Assembly (NCBI RefSeq): GCF_019977315.1
Contig: NZ_AP024652.1
Location: forward strand, 992,001 to 1,056,000
Length of the DNA: 64,000 bases
Source of the DNA: Arthrobacter sp. StoSoilB22
Lineage (GTDB): Bacteria; Actinomycetota; Actinomycetes; Actinomycetales; Micrococcaceae
Reading direction: 5' to 3'
The translations under genes and the position numbers were made by a program. Under the pieces are notes generated by a model, which saw only the letters and a program-made list of their open reading frames with translations, searched no databases and had not been told where the DNA came from. Of this stretch, positions 1 through 8,209 are shown one piece after another (position 1 is the stretch's first letter; each line of letters opens with the position of its first letter).

Positions 1-98
1 GCCACGGCCCTGATCGGCTGATCAGAAGTTGCTGGCGGGGGTCGCTTGGTTGGCGGCGGTGGCTCCGGCTATCCGCTGAGCCTTGCCGTGTCCGGCCC

Positions 99-407
99 TT
101 ACTCGGGCTTGAACGATGACAACCGGCTGATCCGCCGCCGCGCCGCAGCAATCAACGGACGTGCTGCCAGAACGCCTGCTTTCAACGAGCCAAGAACCTT
201 GTTGAAACTGCCTTCGAAGCGGCCTCTGCTTCGCCAGTTTTGCGTCAGTTCCCACGTGGTGCGGACGGAATGCACAGCGAGTACGACGGTAAAGAGTGAG
301 ATCACCAAGCCAGCGATCGAGGCGGCCACGATCATCACACCTGTGACGTGCACCAAGAAGACGGCAGAGATCACAACCGTGTGGGCGTCAAGAAGTTCCA
401 TATTCAT
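99..407 (-). CDS. Small two-helix membrane protein, function unknown
   Basis: A 102-residue reading frame, if started at the ATG that begins MNMELLDAHT; a longer upstream extension has no supporting features. Residues about 10-50 are almost entirely hydrophobic and can form two membrane helices. They are followed by a basic tail (RSRGRFEGSF and RRRISRL), which suggests the C-terminus faces the cytoplasm by the positive-inside rule. I do not recognise a family. There is no strong ribosome binding site, only a GAGAA just before the ATG. It lies alone at the left edge and points off the window. The hydrophobic pattern is the only argument that it is real. Confidence 0.45.
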   Translation of the reverse strand: MNMELLDAHTVVISAVFLVHVTGVMIVAASIAGLVISLFTVVLAVHSVRTTWELTQNWRSRGRFEGSFNKVLGSLKAGVLAARPLIAAARRRISRLSSFKPE

Positions 408-640
408 TTCTCGTTGTGCGGGATGGTGAGTTGGTAGTGCCAGGGTGCGGGAGACGGAACCCGCTGCCAGGTGCGCGGGTTGCACCTTCAGTTTCGTCTT
501 TATCCTAGCTACGAGCACCTAATGGTTCGTTGGCAACGCGTCACGTACTTGTCAGAATTGCCAGGACGGCAGAGTGTCCGTCAATACGCTGCCCGAATAA
601 GCGGCAGCGTCCAGCTCGGCACAGTGACAAGGACGAGAAG

Positions 641-925
641 ATGGCAGAACCACAACCACTGGACATCACCTTTGTTGCCCTGCTCGGCAAAGTTCGACCA
701 GGAGATACCTGGACCTGTGTCCAATTGCCTGAGTCAGCGAAGATCTTTGGAACCCGTGGACTGGTCAAAGTGGCCGGCACAGTAGACGGGCACCCGTTCA
801 CTGGAGCCTTCATGGCGTTGGGAGACGGTACGCACAAACTGCCGGTGGCCGCTCCTGTCCGAAAAGCCATCGGCAAGGGCGACGGTGACGCCGTTGAAGT
901 TCACCTCACTCAGCGACTGAACTGA
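641..925 (+). CDS. DUF1905 domain protein
   Basis: A 94-residue protein starting [10 protein letters not shown]. The ATG sits just after an AAGGACGAGAAG stretch that serves as ribosome binding site, so I prefer it to the in-frame start 111 bases upstream. The body, with [17 protein letters not shown] followed by [20 protein letters not shown] and a GDAVEVHL end, matches the small beta-barrel DUF1905 family, which often occurs alone or fused to YdeI-like domains. The biochemical role of the family is not established. It appears monocistronic: nothing convincing follows for about 270 bases. Confidence 0.75.
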   Translation: MAEPQPLDITFVALLGKVRPGDTWTCVQLPESAKIFGTRGLVKVAGTVDGHPFTGAFMALGDGTHKLPVAAPVRKAIGKGDGDAVEVHLTQRLN

Positions 926-1197
926 CACTAGAACTCCAAGAACTAGCTGAAATCCGCCGCCGGATCTTTTCAGCCGTCAGTCTTGTTGGGGTAGTCGAAG
1001 CTGCAAACGAAATGTGACTGGCGTTCAGCCCGCGGCGCCAAAGTTACCCGATGATGCTGAGTCGCCCGGCGCCCCGTTGCTCATTGGAACCGTGAATACC
1101 GGGGTGAGCAGGCCATTCACGCCACGACTCTGAATTCGTCTGATCCCCCGCGTGTGTCTCTTCCCTTCCTGCAAAACGACTCCCGGTGGTCTGACCC

Positions 1198-1482
1198 CAA
1201 ATTGATTCCTACACGCAAGGCGGCGCGTGGGCTTGGCACGCAGAAGATGAACTGGGCGTCATCCGCGTAGGTGCGAGGGCCGACGTCGTGGTCTGGTCTT
1301 CGAATCTCTACGCTCTTGGAGCGGACGAACTCCTCGGCGAGCGGGCCGACCTGACGATCGTCAATGGCGCAGTGGTCCACGATGCCCGGAGGGAGTTCGC
1401 CGAAGAGCCACCTGTGGAGGCCGCAGCGGCCTATGCGACCAAGGGCGTCCCGTCCTCCGCGCACTCAACGTGCTCACACTAA
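1198..1482 (+). pseudogene. C-terminal remnant of a YtcJ-like amidohydrolase
   Basis: Reading through from a stop at 1192, the frame encodes IDSYTQGGAWAWHAEDELG, then VIRVGARADVVVWSS and ADLTIVNGAVVHDAR. This is the last part of amidohydrolase family 3 enzymes (YtcJ/AepA type), where the ageing metal-site barrel is followed by the small beta-sandwich. The upstream 450-odd residues that would carry the HxH metal site and catalytic aspartate are missing: bases 926-1197 hold no matching frame. The remnant is therefore non-functional. It marks a deletion or an imprecise insertion-excision next to the DUF1905 gene. Confidence 0.75.
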
Positions 1483-1546
1483 CGCCAAGCTCCCGGGGGC
1501 GCAGGGATCCCCTAGGGCCGTAAGCCCTCAATCCAACCGAAGCAGC

Positions 1547-1602
1547 TTGTCAGTCTAGGTTGACAGTTCCATACCTGTCAGTCTAGCCTGACAGGTATGG
1601 AA
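1547..1602 (+). promoter_or_regulatory. Two palindromic operators overlapping a start codon
   Basis: Two copies of TGTCAGTCTAG followed by two bases and TGACAG lie 28 bp apart (1548-1566 and 1576-1594). The second sits inside a larger perfect dyad: a 15-base arm at 1567-1581, a 6-base loop, and the matching arm at 1588-1602. The ATG of the next gene at 1597 is inside the right arm. This arrangement fits an autorepressor that blocks both the promoter and the leader. The regulator is inferred to be the small HTH protein encoded immediately downstream. Confidence 0.7.
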
Positions 1603-1800
1603 GCTGATGATCTATCCGAGCAGATCCATTCGACGAACCCCGCCGTGGGCCTACGCGCAGTGGGAGCCCTTCACCGCCTGGCCGAGCAGGTTGAGGCGGT
1701 CCACGTGCGGGCGGCCCGTGAGCAGGGGTGGACGTGGGAGCAGATCGGTGATGCCTTGGGTGTCTCACGACAATCAGTGCACGCAAAATACAGGGAATGA
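1597..1800 (+). CDS. Small helix-turn-helix protein, probable autorepressor
   Basis: A 67-residue protein. The C-terminal half, EQGWTWEQIGDALGVSRQSV then HAKYRE, is a canonical helix-turn-helix with QIGDALGVS as turn and recognition-helix entry. The N-terminal 35 residues (PAVGLRAVGALHRLAEQVEA) are a probable dimerisation helix. Such minimal HTH proteins are found next to Clp N-terminal-domain genes in Actinobacteria. The ATG lies within a perfect palindrome, and the gene ends 8 bases before the Clp_N gene, so the two are very likely co-transcribed. The role is inferred: a repressor of its own two-gene operon. Confidence 0.8.
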   Translation: MEADDLSEQIHSTNPAVGLRAVGALHRLAEQVEAVHVRAAREQGWTWEQIGDALGVSRQSVHAKYRE

Positions 1801-1808
1801 GTTGAGCC

Positions 1809-2261
1809 ATGTTTGAACAATTTGCCCGTGATACCCGCAGGATTGTGGGGTACGCCATGGAAGAAGCCCGAGGCAGGGGCGACAAGCGACTGGGAACGGA
1901 GCACCTGCTTTTGGGGGCGCTTCATGAACCGGAACCCGCCGCGGTCCTTGGCATCACTCTGGACGATGCTCATGACGCGGCCTCCCGGTTGGATGCCGCT
2001 GCGCTGAAGGCTATCGGGCTGGAAACCAGAAACCCTAAGGGGGCCACGATGCCAACAAAGGGGAGGAAGCCGCCGTTTAGTTCGGGCGCCAAGGAAGTGA
2101 TGGCCAACATGGTGAAACAGGCAATGGATCAGAAGTCCCGGCAGATCACAACGTCAAACCTTCTTGTGGCGCTTCTGGATCGCGAAGAACACGATCCTGT
2201 GTCTGCTCTCTTCGAAGAACTCAAGGTGGACAAAACGACGGTTCGAGCCCGACTCCGGTGA
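1809..2261 (+). CDS. Stand-alone Clp N-terminal domain protein
   Basis: A 150-residue protein made of two Clp N repeats without any ATPase domain. The first is FARDTRRIVGYAMEEARGRG then LGTEHLLLGALHEPE (residues about 4-45). The second is FSSGAKEVMANMVKQAM then ITTSNLLVALLDREEHDPVS (about 90-135). In ClpA and ClpC these repeats bind adaptors and substrates, so a free-standing copy could act as an adaptor or decoy for ClpC. That role is inference. It follows the small HTH gene in a two-gene operon under the dyad operators at 1547-1602. The neighbouring DedA gene is convergent. Confidence 0.85.
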   Translation: MFEQFARDTRRIVGYAMEEARGRGDKRLGTEHLLLGALHEPEPAAVLGITLDDAHDAASRLDAAALKAIGLETRNPKGATMPTKGRKPPFSSGAKEVMANMVKQAMDQKSRQITTSNLLVALLDREEHDPVSALFEELKVDKTTVRARLR

Positions 2262-2270
2262 AGGGGCTCT

Positions 2271-2915
2271 CTACCGGGCGCTTTCCTTGCGCTTCTTGAC
2301 CCTCCGGATGATGAGCCACACGACGAACGCGGCAAGCCCTGCGTAGACGGCGTAATTGAGGAATCGCGAATACTGATCAACCAAGTGGTATTGCTTGCCG
2401 AGCAGTGCTCCCGCTCCAATGAGCAGGGCGTTCCATACGCCCGTCCCCGCGACAGTAAAGATGCTAAACGTCACGAGGTTCATGCGTTCAGCACCTGCCG
2501 GGAGGGAAATGAGGCTGCGCACCCCGGGAAGCAGCCTGCCAAAGAAGATCGCTGACTTGCCGTGGCGTTCGAACCATCCAGCGGCTTTCTCGAAATCTTC
2601 CCGATCAACCAACGGCAGTTTTGACAGCAGCTTGATGGCCCTTTCCTGCCCCACCTTGTAACCCAGCCAGTACAGGAGCATCGCTCCGGCGTAGGCGCCA
2701 AGTGTGCTGGTGACAAAGACCGGGATCAGGTTCATGCCACCCTGCTGGGTAAGGAACCCGGCCAGTGGGAGGATCACCTCGCTGGGTATGGGCGGAAACA
2801 CGGTCTCCAGGAGCGTCAACAAGCCGACGCCCCATTCGCCGAGGGCTTCGATTACCTGTGCGGCCACCCCCACAATCCCGGTTAGTTCATCGGCTGCAGC
2901 GGTCGCCGTGAGCAA
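2271..2915 (-). CDS. DedA family (SNARE-associated) membrane protein
   Basis: About 214 residues. Hydrophobic segments lie near residues 20-50, 55-90, 140-165 and 180-205. The family signature is present: ETVFPPIPSEVILPLAGF near residue 38 and FFGRLLPGVRSLISLPAG near residue 124, where the glutamate and arginine are the conserved charged residues of DedA proteins. The family is implicated in membrane lipid translocation and proton-motive-force-linked tolerance. The start is unclear: TTG at 2915 is used here, but a GGGAG motif lies 6 bases before an in-frame CTG at 2924. An ATG at 2939 is in another frame. The C-terminus is basic (RRVKKRKESAR). Confidence 0.85.
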   Translation of the reverse strand: MLTATAAADELTGIVGVAAQVIEALGEWGVGLLTLLETVFPPIPSEVILPLAGFLTQQGGMNLIPVFVTSTLGAYAGAMLLYWLGYKVGQERAIKLLSKLPLVDREDFEKAAGWFERHGKSAIFFGRLLPGVRSLISLPAGAERMNLVTFSIFTVAGTGVWNALLIGAGALLGKQYHLVDQYSRFLNYAVYAGLAAFVVWLIIRRVKKRKESAR

Positions 2916-2988
2916 GCTGATCAGGTTGATCTCCCTTCATGACGGACGCTTCGAAAAGACCTGGCGCGGAAATTGACGGTGACAAAGA

Positions 2989-3019
2989 GAAGCCCAGTGA
3001 TGGGGGACCACTGGGCTTC
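2989..3019 (-). terminator. Hairpin terminator
   Basis: Perfect 11-bp stem (GAAGCCCAGTG and its complement) with a 9-base loop. On the minus strand it is followed by a short T-containing stretch and lies between the small gene at 3128-3361 and the DedA gene, so it probably separates those two transcripts. The plus side has no T-run. Confidence 0.6.
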
Positions 3020-3127
3020 CACCTCAACGCTATGCCCATCTACGCCCTCCGGCAACAAGCAATGTAAAGAGGTTTTTTACGCTGGTAACTGCACTGCAAC
3101 AAAGGCGCCGCGTCGGAGCTCAACTGC

Positions 3128-3361
3128 CTAGGCGCCGTGCGGCCGAATACGGGCGTGGTGCCCGGATCGGACCTTCAGTGAGGATGGTCGGAACCGATGG
3201 ACGGTGCGCGGCTCGCCCCTCGGATGGCGGGGGTGGCGAGCCTTGGGCTTGTGCTCTTCCTCGGCGCGCGAGGAGGGGAGCAGGGCCAATGGCAGGATGG
3301 TGGCTGCGAGCCAGACAACCACGCCAATAAGCACAAGAAGTTTGGCTGAAGTGGGCTCCAT
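3128..3361 (-). CDS. Small single-helix membrane protein, function unknown
   Basis: A 77-residue frame starting MEPTSAKLLVLIGVVVWLAA. One clear membrane helix covers residues 7-30 and is followed by a long basic, proline- and histidine-rich tail (KPKARHPRHPRGEP and similar). The tail is low-complexity, and no family is recognised. The coding call rests on the well-formed N-terminal helix and on the hairpin terminator just downstream. It could be shorter or spurious. Confidence 0.4.
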   Translation of the reverse strand: MEPTSAKLLVLIGVVVWLAATILPLALLPSSRAEEEHKPKARHPRHPRGEPRTVHRFRPSSLKVRSGHHARIRPHGA

Positions 3362-3463
3362 AACCCAAGCATAGGCACCTTAATCACCGTTGGTAAGTAG
3401 CCTGATTACCACCTTTCCGGGCAGTGTCCTTGACAAGCCCGGCGGTGCCACAACACTGATTCC

Positions 3464-4084
3464 ATGTACAGGAACAGCCGCGTCTCAGCCCAGTTTTCCA
3501 TGTCCCTTGACGGATTCATCGCTCGGGATGATGACGGAGTCGGACCGCTCTTCGACTGGTACGAGGCCGGACCCGTTGAAACATGGATGCCGGGTCACCC
3601 CGTGCCGTTTCATCTCAGCGAAGCCGATGCCGCTTACTGGAGATCACTCCCAAGGGAGGGTGCATTCATCTGCGGCAGGCGGATCTTCGATCTGACGAGG
3701 GGGTGGGGCGGTCACCCGCCCAATGAGTCGCCCACCGTCGTCTTGACGCACCGCGAACCTCCTTCGGATTGGCCGCCGGTCCGGCGGGACGGCCAGACTG
3801 TCCCGTTCGAATTCGTTGGGGACCTGGGATCGGCACTGGAGCGTGCGGCGCACCTCGCGGCGGGCAAGGAGATAGGTGTTGCCGGCGCGGACGTGGCACG
3901 GCAGTGCTTGCGCCTCGGTGTGGTGGACGAACTCCGGGTTGATTTGGTGCCCGTGCTGCTCGGAAGTGGCATTCGTTGGTTCGGTGACCTTGGCGCGGAG
4001 TTCGTGCTGGACGATCCCGTGATCGTCCCAGGAACACGCGTCACCCACCTGAGCTATCAGGTGCGGTCCCGGGATCTGCGCTAA
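3464..4084 (+). CDS. RibD C-terminal / dihydrofolate reductase-like protein
   Basis: A 206-residue protein of the stand-alone RibD_C (DHFR-fold) family. The opening SAQFSMSLDGFIARDDDGVG is the family's first beta-strand and catalytic-site loop. AFICGRRIFDLTRGWGGHPP matches the GRxTFD helix, and GKEIGVAGADVARQCLRLG then LVPVLLGSGIRWF are the closing strands that bind NADPH in relatives. Length and motif order are normal. Substrate cannot be deduced, since the family contains many reductases of unknown specificity. It is monocistronic, with its own short upstream region and RecQ following on the same strand. Confidence 0.8.
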   Translation: MYRNSRVSAQFSMSLDGFIARDDDGVGPLFDWYEAGPVETWMPGHPVPFHLSEADAAYWRSLPREGAFICGRRIFDLTRGWGGHPPNESPTVVLTHREPPSDWPPVRRDGQTVPFEFVGDLGSALERAAHLAAGKEIGVAGADVARQCLRLGVVDELRVDLVPVLLGSGIRWFGDLGAEFVLDDPVIVPGTRVTHLSYQVRSRDLR

Positions 4085-4145
4085 CGTCACCCCAGGTTAT
4101 CCACAACCGGGCATACAGCGTACGACGGCGGGGCCTCGCCCGCGC

Positions 4146-4151
4146 TAGGCT
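4146..4151 (+). promoter_or_regulatory. Candidate -10 box of the recQ promoter
   Basis: TAGGCT in the context CGCGCTAGGCTGG fits the actinobacterial TANNNT -10 element. It lies 57 bases before the preferred RecQ start. No good -35 hexamer is visible. The same xTAGRCT form occurs at 10905 and 48341. Confidence 0.35.
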
Positions 4152-4207
4152 GGTCACCTCGGCTGATGCAAGTGGCCGCAGGAACCACAACGCGGAGCCA
4201 CATCTTC

Positions 4208-5872
4208 ATGTCCGATGACCTTGCCCTGACCGCCCTGGCGGCCACTTCCTTTTCTTTGCCTGAGCTGCGCGACGGACAACTCGCAGGTATGACCGCCGTC
4301 GTCGAGGGTCGTGATGTCCTCGCTGTCATGCCTACCGGGTACGGAAAATCCGCTACCTATCAAGTCGCAGCACTGCACCTTCACAACACAACGGGCCGAC
4401 CCGCCGTCGTCGTTTCTCCACTTATTGCCTTGCAAGAAGACCAAATGGACGGGCTGAATGAGGACCTGGGCGAGGGCGCCGCCGTCGTCATCAATTCCTC
4501 CCTCAGTGCTTCGGAGGTGGAGGCAGCGTGGCAGGCAATTGAATCCGGAAAGGCGATATTCCTGTTCCTCGCACCCGAACAATTGGCTAAGCGGGAAACC
4601 GTGGACCGGATCGCCACGCTGCACATCACCATGTTCGTAGTGGACGAGGCACACTGCGTATCCTCTTGGGGGCATGACTTCCGCCCGGACTACCTCGACT
4701 TAGGCAGCGTCCGCGAGCGCCTGGGTAACCCGCCGGTCATAGCCTTGACCGCAACTGCGTCCCCACCCGTGCGTGAGGAAATCGTCAAGAGGTTGGGCAT
4801 GACGGAACCGCTGGTCCTGGTGCGTGGCTTCGATCGCCCCAACATCAGCCTCGACGTTGTCCGGCACCAAGAGGACAAAGGCAAGCGGAAAGCCGTAGTC
4901 GAGCAGGTCATCGCCTTGGCCAAGGCCGCGGGCATGGGGCTGCTCTATGCCGCTACCCGCAAGGACACCGAGAAGTACGCGGCCAAGCTAAAAGATCAAG
5001 GTATGCGGGCCGAGGCTTATCACGCAGGACGTTCCGACACTGACAGGGAGAGCATCCACGAGCAGTTCCTGGATGACCAGCTGGAGGTAGTGGTTGCCAC
5101 AACAGCCTTCGGCATGGGGATCGACAAACCCAACGTCCGGTTCGTGGTGCACGCAGATATTCCGGAGTCCTTGGACGCTTATTATCAGGAAATCGGCCGC
5201 GCGGGCCGGGACGGCGAACCGGCCGCTGCGACACTGCATTACCGTGCCGAGGACCTTGGGCTGCGTAAGTTCTTTGCCACCCATGCCCCGGACGCGAAGG
5301 AGCTCATGGCCGTGCTGAAAGTCATTAAGAACGCGGGCGCACCTGCCCCCAAAACCGCCCTGGCGGAGCTCACCGGCTTCCCTGCCCGCCGGGTTACAGC
5401 GTTGGTGAACCAGTTGGAGGAAGCCGGCGCCGTGAAAACCGGCAAGCGCGGCATCCGGCTCAGTTCCAAAGCCAAGCCGACCGCACTGGTAGAGCGAGCC
5501 GCCCGGTTGGCTGAGGCGCGTCAACGCGTGGACCAGTCCCGGCTCACCATGATGCGTGGCTACGCGGAGACGGACGGCTGCCGTCGCCAGTTCCTTTTGG
5601 GCTACTTCGGGGAGGATCTGCCGCGGCCCTGCGGCAATTGCGATGCTTGCGCCGAAGCACCCGACGACGCCGGGTCAGGTTCCGCTGGTCACCTCACCTC
5701 AACTGCCGAGAACTTGTTCCCGTTGCAGTCCACCGTGATCCACAAAGAGTGGGGTCCCGGTTTGGTGATGAGGCACGAGGACGACGTCATGACTGTTCTG
5801 TTCGAAAAGGAAGGCTACAAGACCTTGTCCCGTACCGCCGTCGTCGAGCATGAATTGCTGAAGCCGGCTTAG
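4208..5872 (+). CDS. recQ: ATP-dependent DNA helicase, RecQ family
   Basis: A 554-residue superfamily 2 helicase that unwinds recombination intermediates 3' to 5'. The start [10 protein letters not shown] is preferred over an in-frame ATG 42 bases upstream because the RecQ fold begins immediately after it. Visible motifs are LRDGQ (motif 0), [14 protein letters not shown] (Walker A), [13 protein letters not shown] (Ia), [19 protein letters not shown] (DEAH and aromatic loop), ALTATA (III) and [12 protein letters not shown] (VI). The zinc region [12 protein letters not shown] followed by CGNCDAC closes the catalytic core. There is no HRDC domain; the last 60 residues form a small extra domain. 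It converges on the next gene with a 4-base overlap. Confidence 0.92.
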   Translation: MSDDLALTALAATSFSLPELRDGQLAGMTAVVEGRDVLAVMPTGYGKSATYQVAALHLHNTTGRPAVVVSPLIALQEDQMDGLNEDLGEGAAVVINSSLSASEVEAAWQAIESGKAIFLFLAPEQLAKRETVDRIATLHITMFVVDEAHCVSSWGHDFRPDYLDLGSVRERLGNPPVIALTATASPPVREEIVKRLGMTEPLVLVRGFDRPNISLDVVRHQEDKGKRKAVVEQVIALAKAAGMGLLYAATRKDTEKYAAKLKDQGMRAEAYHAGRSDTDRESIHEQFLDDQLEVVVATTAFGMGIDKPNVRFVVHADIPESLDAYYQEIGRAGRDGEPAAATLHYRAEDLGLRKFFATHAPDAKELMAVLKVIKNAGAPAPKTALAELTGFPARRVTALVNQLEEAGAVKTGKRGIRLSSKAKPTALVERAARLAEARQRVDQSRLTMMRGYAETDGCRRQFLLGYFGEDLPRPCGNCDACAEAPDDAGSGSAGHLTSTAENLFPLQSTVIHKEWGPGLVMRHEDDVMTVLFEKEGYKTLSRTAVVEHELLKPA

Positions 5873-6375
5873 GTGCGGGCCGTGCGCATCCCGGGCCTTC
5901 CACGAAAGATCACCACCATCAGCGTGCAGATCAGAGCTGCCGCGCTGAGCAGGCCCAGCAGACCGCCCCATGGAGTGTAGTCACCACCGGATATGAAGAA
6001 GGCGTCTGCCAAGGCCATACCGGCGGAGAAAGATGCAAAGAAATACATGGGTGCGCCGAGCACCAGAATCAAGAGTTGGACAATTACAACTGTTCTCAGC
6101 CGTGAAATAACCCGGGTTGCCGTCAGCAGGACCACAACCAGAGCAAGAAGCGTTCCGACGCTCGTCCACGTCAAAACTGCCACCAAGGAGATTGACTCGT
6201 TGCGTCGGGCCAATCCTTCGTGGATTTCGTCCAGCGTGGCGCCCGGAACAGCGGCGAGCGGATTCCACACGAGGATCTGCAACGCTGCGGTGAGCCCGTA
6301 GGCCGCGATTGCCATGAGCCCAACGATGCTGATGATGACGCGCGATGTTTGTGTGCTGCTTCCTTTGGTCCCCAT
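5869..6375 (-). CDS. Four-helix membrane protein, function unknown
   Basis: A 168-residue protein with four predicted membrane helices at about residues 12-35, 62-85, 90-115 and 132-158. A soluble loop after helix 1 reads [20 protein letters not shown]. The basic C-terminus ([12 protein letters not shown]) faces the cytoplasm by the positive-inside rule. No family is recognised. Its stop overlaps the recQ stop by four bases in the convergent direction, so transcription of the two genes must interfere or share a terminator. It may be transcribed with the dehydratase gene immediately upstream on the same strand. Confidence 0.7.
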   Translation of the reverse strand: MGTKGSSTQTSRVIISIVGLMAIAAYGLTAALQILVWNPLAAVPGATLDEIHEGLARRNESISLVAVLTWTSVGTLLALVVVLLTATRVISRLRTVVIVQLLILVLGAPMYFFASFSAGMALADAFFISGGDYTPWGGLLGLLSAAALICTLMVVIFRGRPGMRTART

Positions 6376-6393
6376 GCAGGCAGCCTATTCGTA

Positions 6394-7317
6394 TCAGGTA
6401 TTGAGCTCCAGCATGAGGGCGGGCAGTTCGTCGGCGAGCTCCCTGGCCAGGAACCCGAGCGGGCCGAGCTTGCTGGCCAGGCGGTCGGCAGCGGCGGCGT
6501 GAAGGTGCGTGCCCCAGCAAGCAGCTTGAGCATCGCTGGTCCCGCGCGCACGGAGCCCCGCGATGGCCCCTGCCAAAACATCGCCGCTGCCTGACGTGCC
6601 CAGTCCGCCGTAACCAGTGGTGATCTTCCACAGCGGCGAGTCGTCTGCTGTTGCGGCGCCAGGTCCGGCGATGTAACCCTGACAACTCACCACCGCATCG
6701 AACCGGCGAGCGACCTCAGCAACGTCGGTTTCCAGGTCCTCCACGTCTCTGCCCAGAAGAAATCCGGTTTCGGTCGGATTCGGTGTAAGGATCAGCCGGC
6801 CGCGCCACGGCCCCAATTTTTCCTCAATCTTTACCAAGCCGCCCAAGGCGAAGGCGTCAAGAACGATGGCGGGAGCACCGCCGTCGTTGGCCGCCTCGTG
6901 GGATTCCTCCTGCTCCAGCAGCGCTCGCAGCAGCGATTCGGCGAGGTCCGGATCGTCCAGGCCAGGGCCGATCAGCACGGCATCAGCCCGATCCAGGTAG
7001 GACGAGATCCTGTCGAGTCCTTCCCCGGTGACGGACCCTTCCGGGTTCTCGGGCATGCCCACGGAACCGCCTTCCGGGAGCGCAACTCCTACGGGGACCG
7101 CTACGGATTCGGCCACTGCCAAAGTGATCTTTCCGGCGCCGGCACGAAGGGCTGAGGTGCCGGCCAGCAACGCCGCGCCGGGAGTTGCGCGAGCTCCACC
7201 GATCACCAGCACTGCACCGCGCGAGTACTTGTCCTCTCCGGGGGCGGGCAACGGCCAGTCGCGCAGAAGCGAGGGCGTCACCAGTGTTGGTGCGGGGCTA
7301 TCACTGTGGATGGACAC
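6394..7317 (-). CDS. nnrD: ADP-dependent NAD(P)H-hydrate dehydratase
   Basis: Repairs hydrated NADH and NADPH (NADHX, NADPHX) using ADP. About 307 residues, the size of the dehydratase domain alone; the epimerase domain (NnrE) is absent. The ribokinase-like fold is shown by GAVLVIGGARATPGAALLAG, VLIGPGLDD, LILTPNPTE and the catalytic anion-hole motif GTSGSGDVLAG. An AGGAG sits 6 bases before GTG at 7317 and touches the ATG at 7323, so GTG is the better start. The gene begins inside the 3' end of the phosphatase gene, and the two are certainly co-transcribed. Confidence 0.88.
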   Translation of the reverse strand: MSIHSDSPAPTLVTPSLLRDWPLPAPGEDKYSRGAVLVIGGARATPGAALLAGTSALRAGAGKITLAVAESVAVPVGVALPEGGSVGMPENPEGSVTGEGLDRISSYLDRADAVLIGPGLDDPDLAESLLRALLEQEESHEAANDGGAPAIVLDAFALGGLVKIEEKLGPWRGRLILTPNPTETGFLLGRDVEDLETDVAEVARRFDAVVSCQGYIAGPGAATADDSPLWKITTGYGGLGTSGSGDVLAGAIAGLRARGTSDAQAACWGTHLHAAAADRLASKLGPLGFLARELADELPALMLELNT

Positions 7318-8077
7318 TGGCATCTCCTGCGTGTTCCGTGACGGTGACACCCTGCTCCGCAAGGTGGTCAGCAACATTGAAGCTCTCCAGTTGCCAGGGA
7401 CCTGCGCCCGAGGGACGGACATACCGGGTGATGGAAGCATTCAGCACCGATGTGGTGGCCGCAAGGTCAAGGATTTCCTGCTCGGACATGCCCTCCAAAA
7501 CGTAACGGACCAGCAGGATGACGGCGTCGTGGCAGACCAGCATCACTCGTTGCCCTGATCCCAGGGTGTTGAGCTCATCCAGGATGGATCGCAGACGGAG
7601 TGCGACGTCAGCCCACGATTCACCGCCTGGCGGCCGGTAGTACAGCTTGCCCAGCCATAGCCGCCGCTCTGCTTCGTCTGGGTATCGGGTCTCTACTCCC
7701 AAACGTGTTAGCCGGTCCAGGATGCCCAGCTCCCGGTCCCGGAGACGTTCATCAGTAAGCACTTTCACAGGCCAGCCGGCTGTCTCAACGGCGATTTCCG
7801 CCGTCTGAAGGGCCCTTGCGTAGGGGGAGGAGACAATGGCATCCGGTCGGAGTTCTTCGGCGATCCGGGCGAGTGCCGTCCCCAGGGCCTTTGCCTGGTC
7901 CTGCCCGGTGCTCGACAGATTCACATCAGCATCCCTGGCTGGAACGTCAATGACTTCGGCTCCAGACAGTCGAGCCTCCGTAGCGGCCACGTTGCCTTCG
8001 CTCTCGCCGTGCCGGATCAGGAGCAACTCAACGGCTCCCGCTTCCTGCACCGCGTCCGTCAGCCCGTCCTCGTTCAC
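7301..8077 (-). CDS. Histidine phosphatase (phosphoglycerate mutase-like)
   Basis: A 258-residue member of the histidine phosphatase superfamily. LLLIRHGESEGN carries the phosphorylated histidine (RHG), SSPYARALQTAE the second arginine, and MLVCHDAVILL the second catalytic histidine. The long insertion (LSGAEVIDVPARDADVNLSS and RRLWLGKLYYRPPGGESW) resembles broad-specificity phosphatases more than glycolytic Gpm enzymes. GTG at 8077 is chosen because GAAGGG lies 8 bases upstream; the longer frame would add 30 residues with no homologous look. The 3' end overlaps nnrD by 17 bases, indicating translational coupling. Confidence 0.85.
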   Translation of the reverse strand: MNEDGLTDAVQEAGAVELLLIRHGESEGNVAATEARLSGAEVIDVPARDADVNLSSTGQDQAKALGTALARIAEELRPDAIVSSPYARALQTAEIAVETAGWPVKVLTDERLRDRELGILDRLTRLGVETRYPDEAERRLWLGKLYYRPPGGESWADVALRLRSILDELNTLGSGQRVMLVCHDAVILLVRYVLEGMSEQEILDLAATTSVLNASITRYVRPSGAGPWQLESFNVADHLAEQGVTVTEHAGDASVHPQ

Positions 8078-8209
8078 AAGATCACCCTTCCGTGTGCGTT
8101 GCCGAATGCAGAACACTACCCACTGCGTACCCACAGGAACAGAGGATAAACGCTCGACGGTGATCACAAGCCTCTGTTGTGGGAACTGGGAGTGCAGTAA
8201 GTTGCTCGC

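Noticed and set aside
3644..4090. Minus-strand frame opposite the RibD-C gene
   Set aside because: Antisense shadow; RibD-C motifs are on the plus strand.
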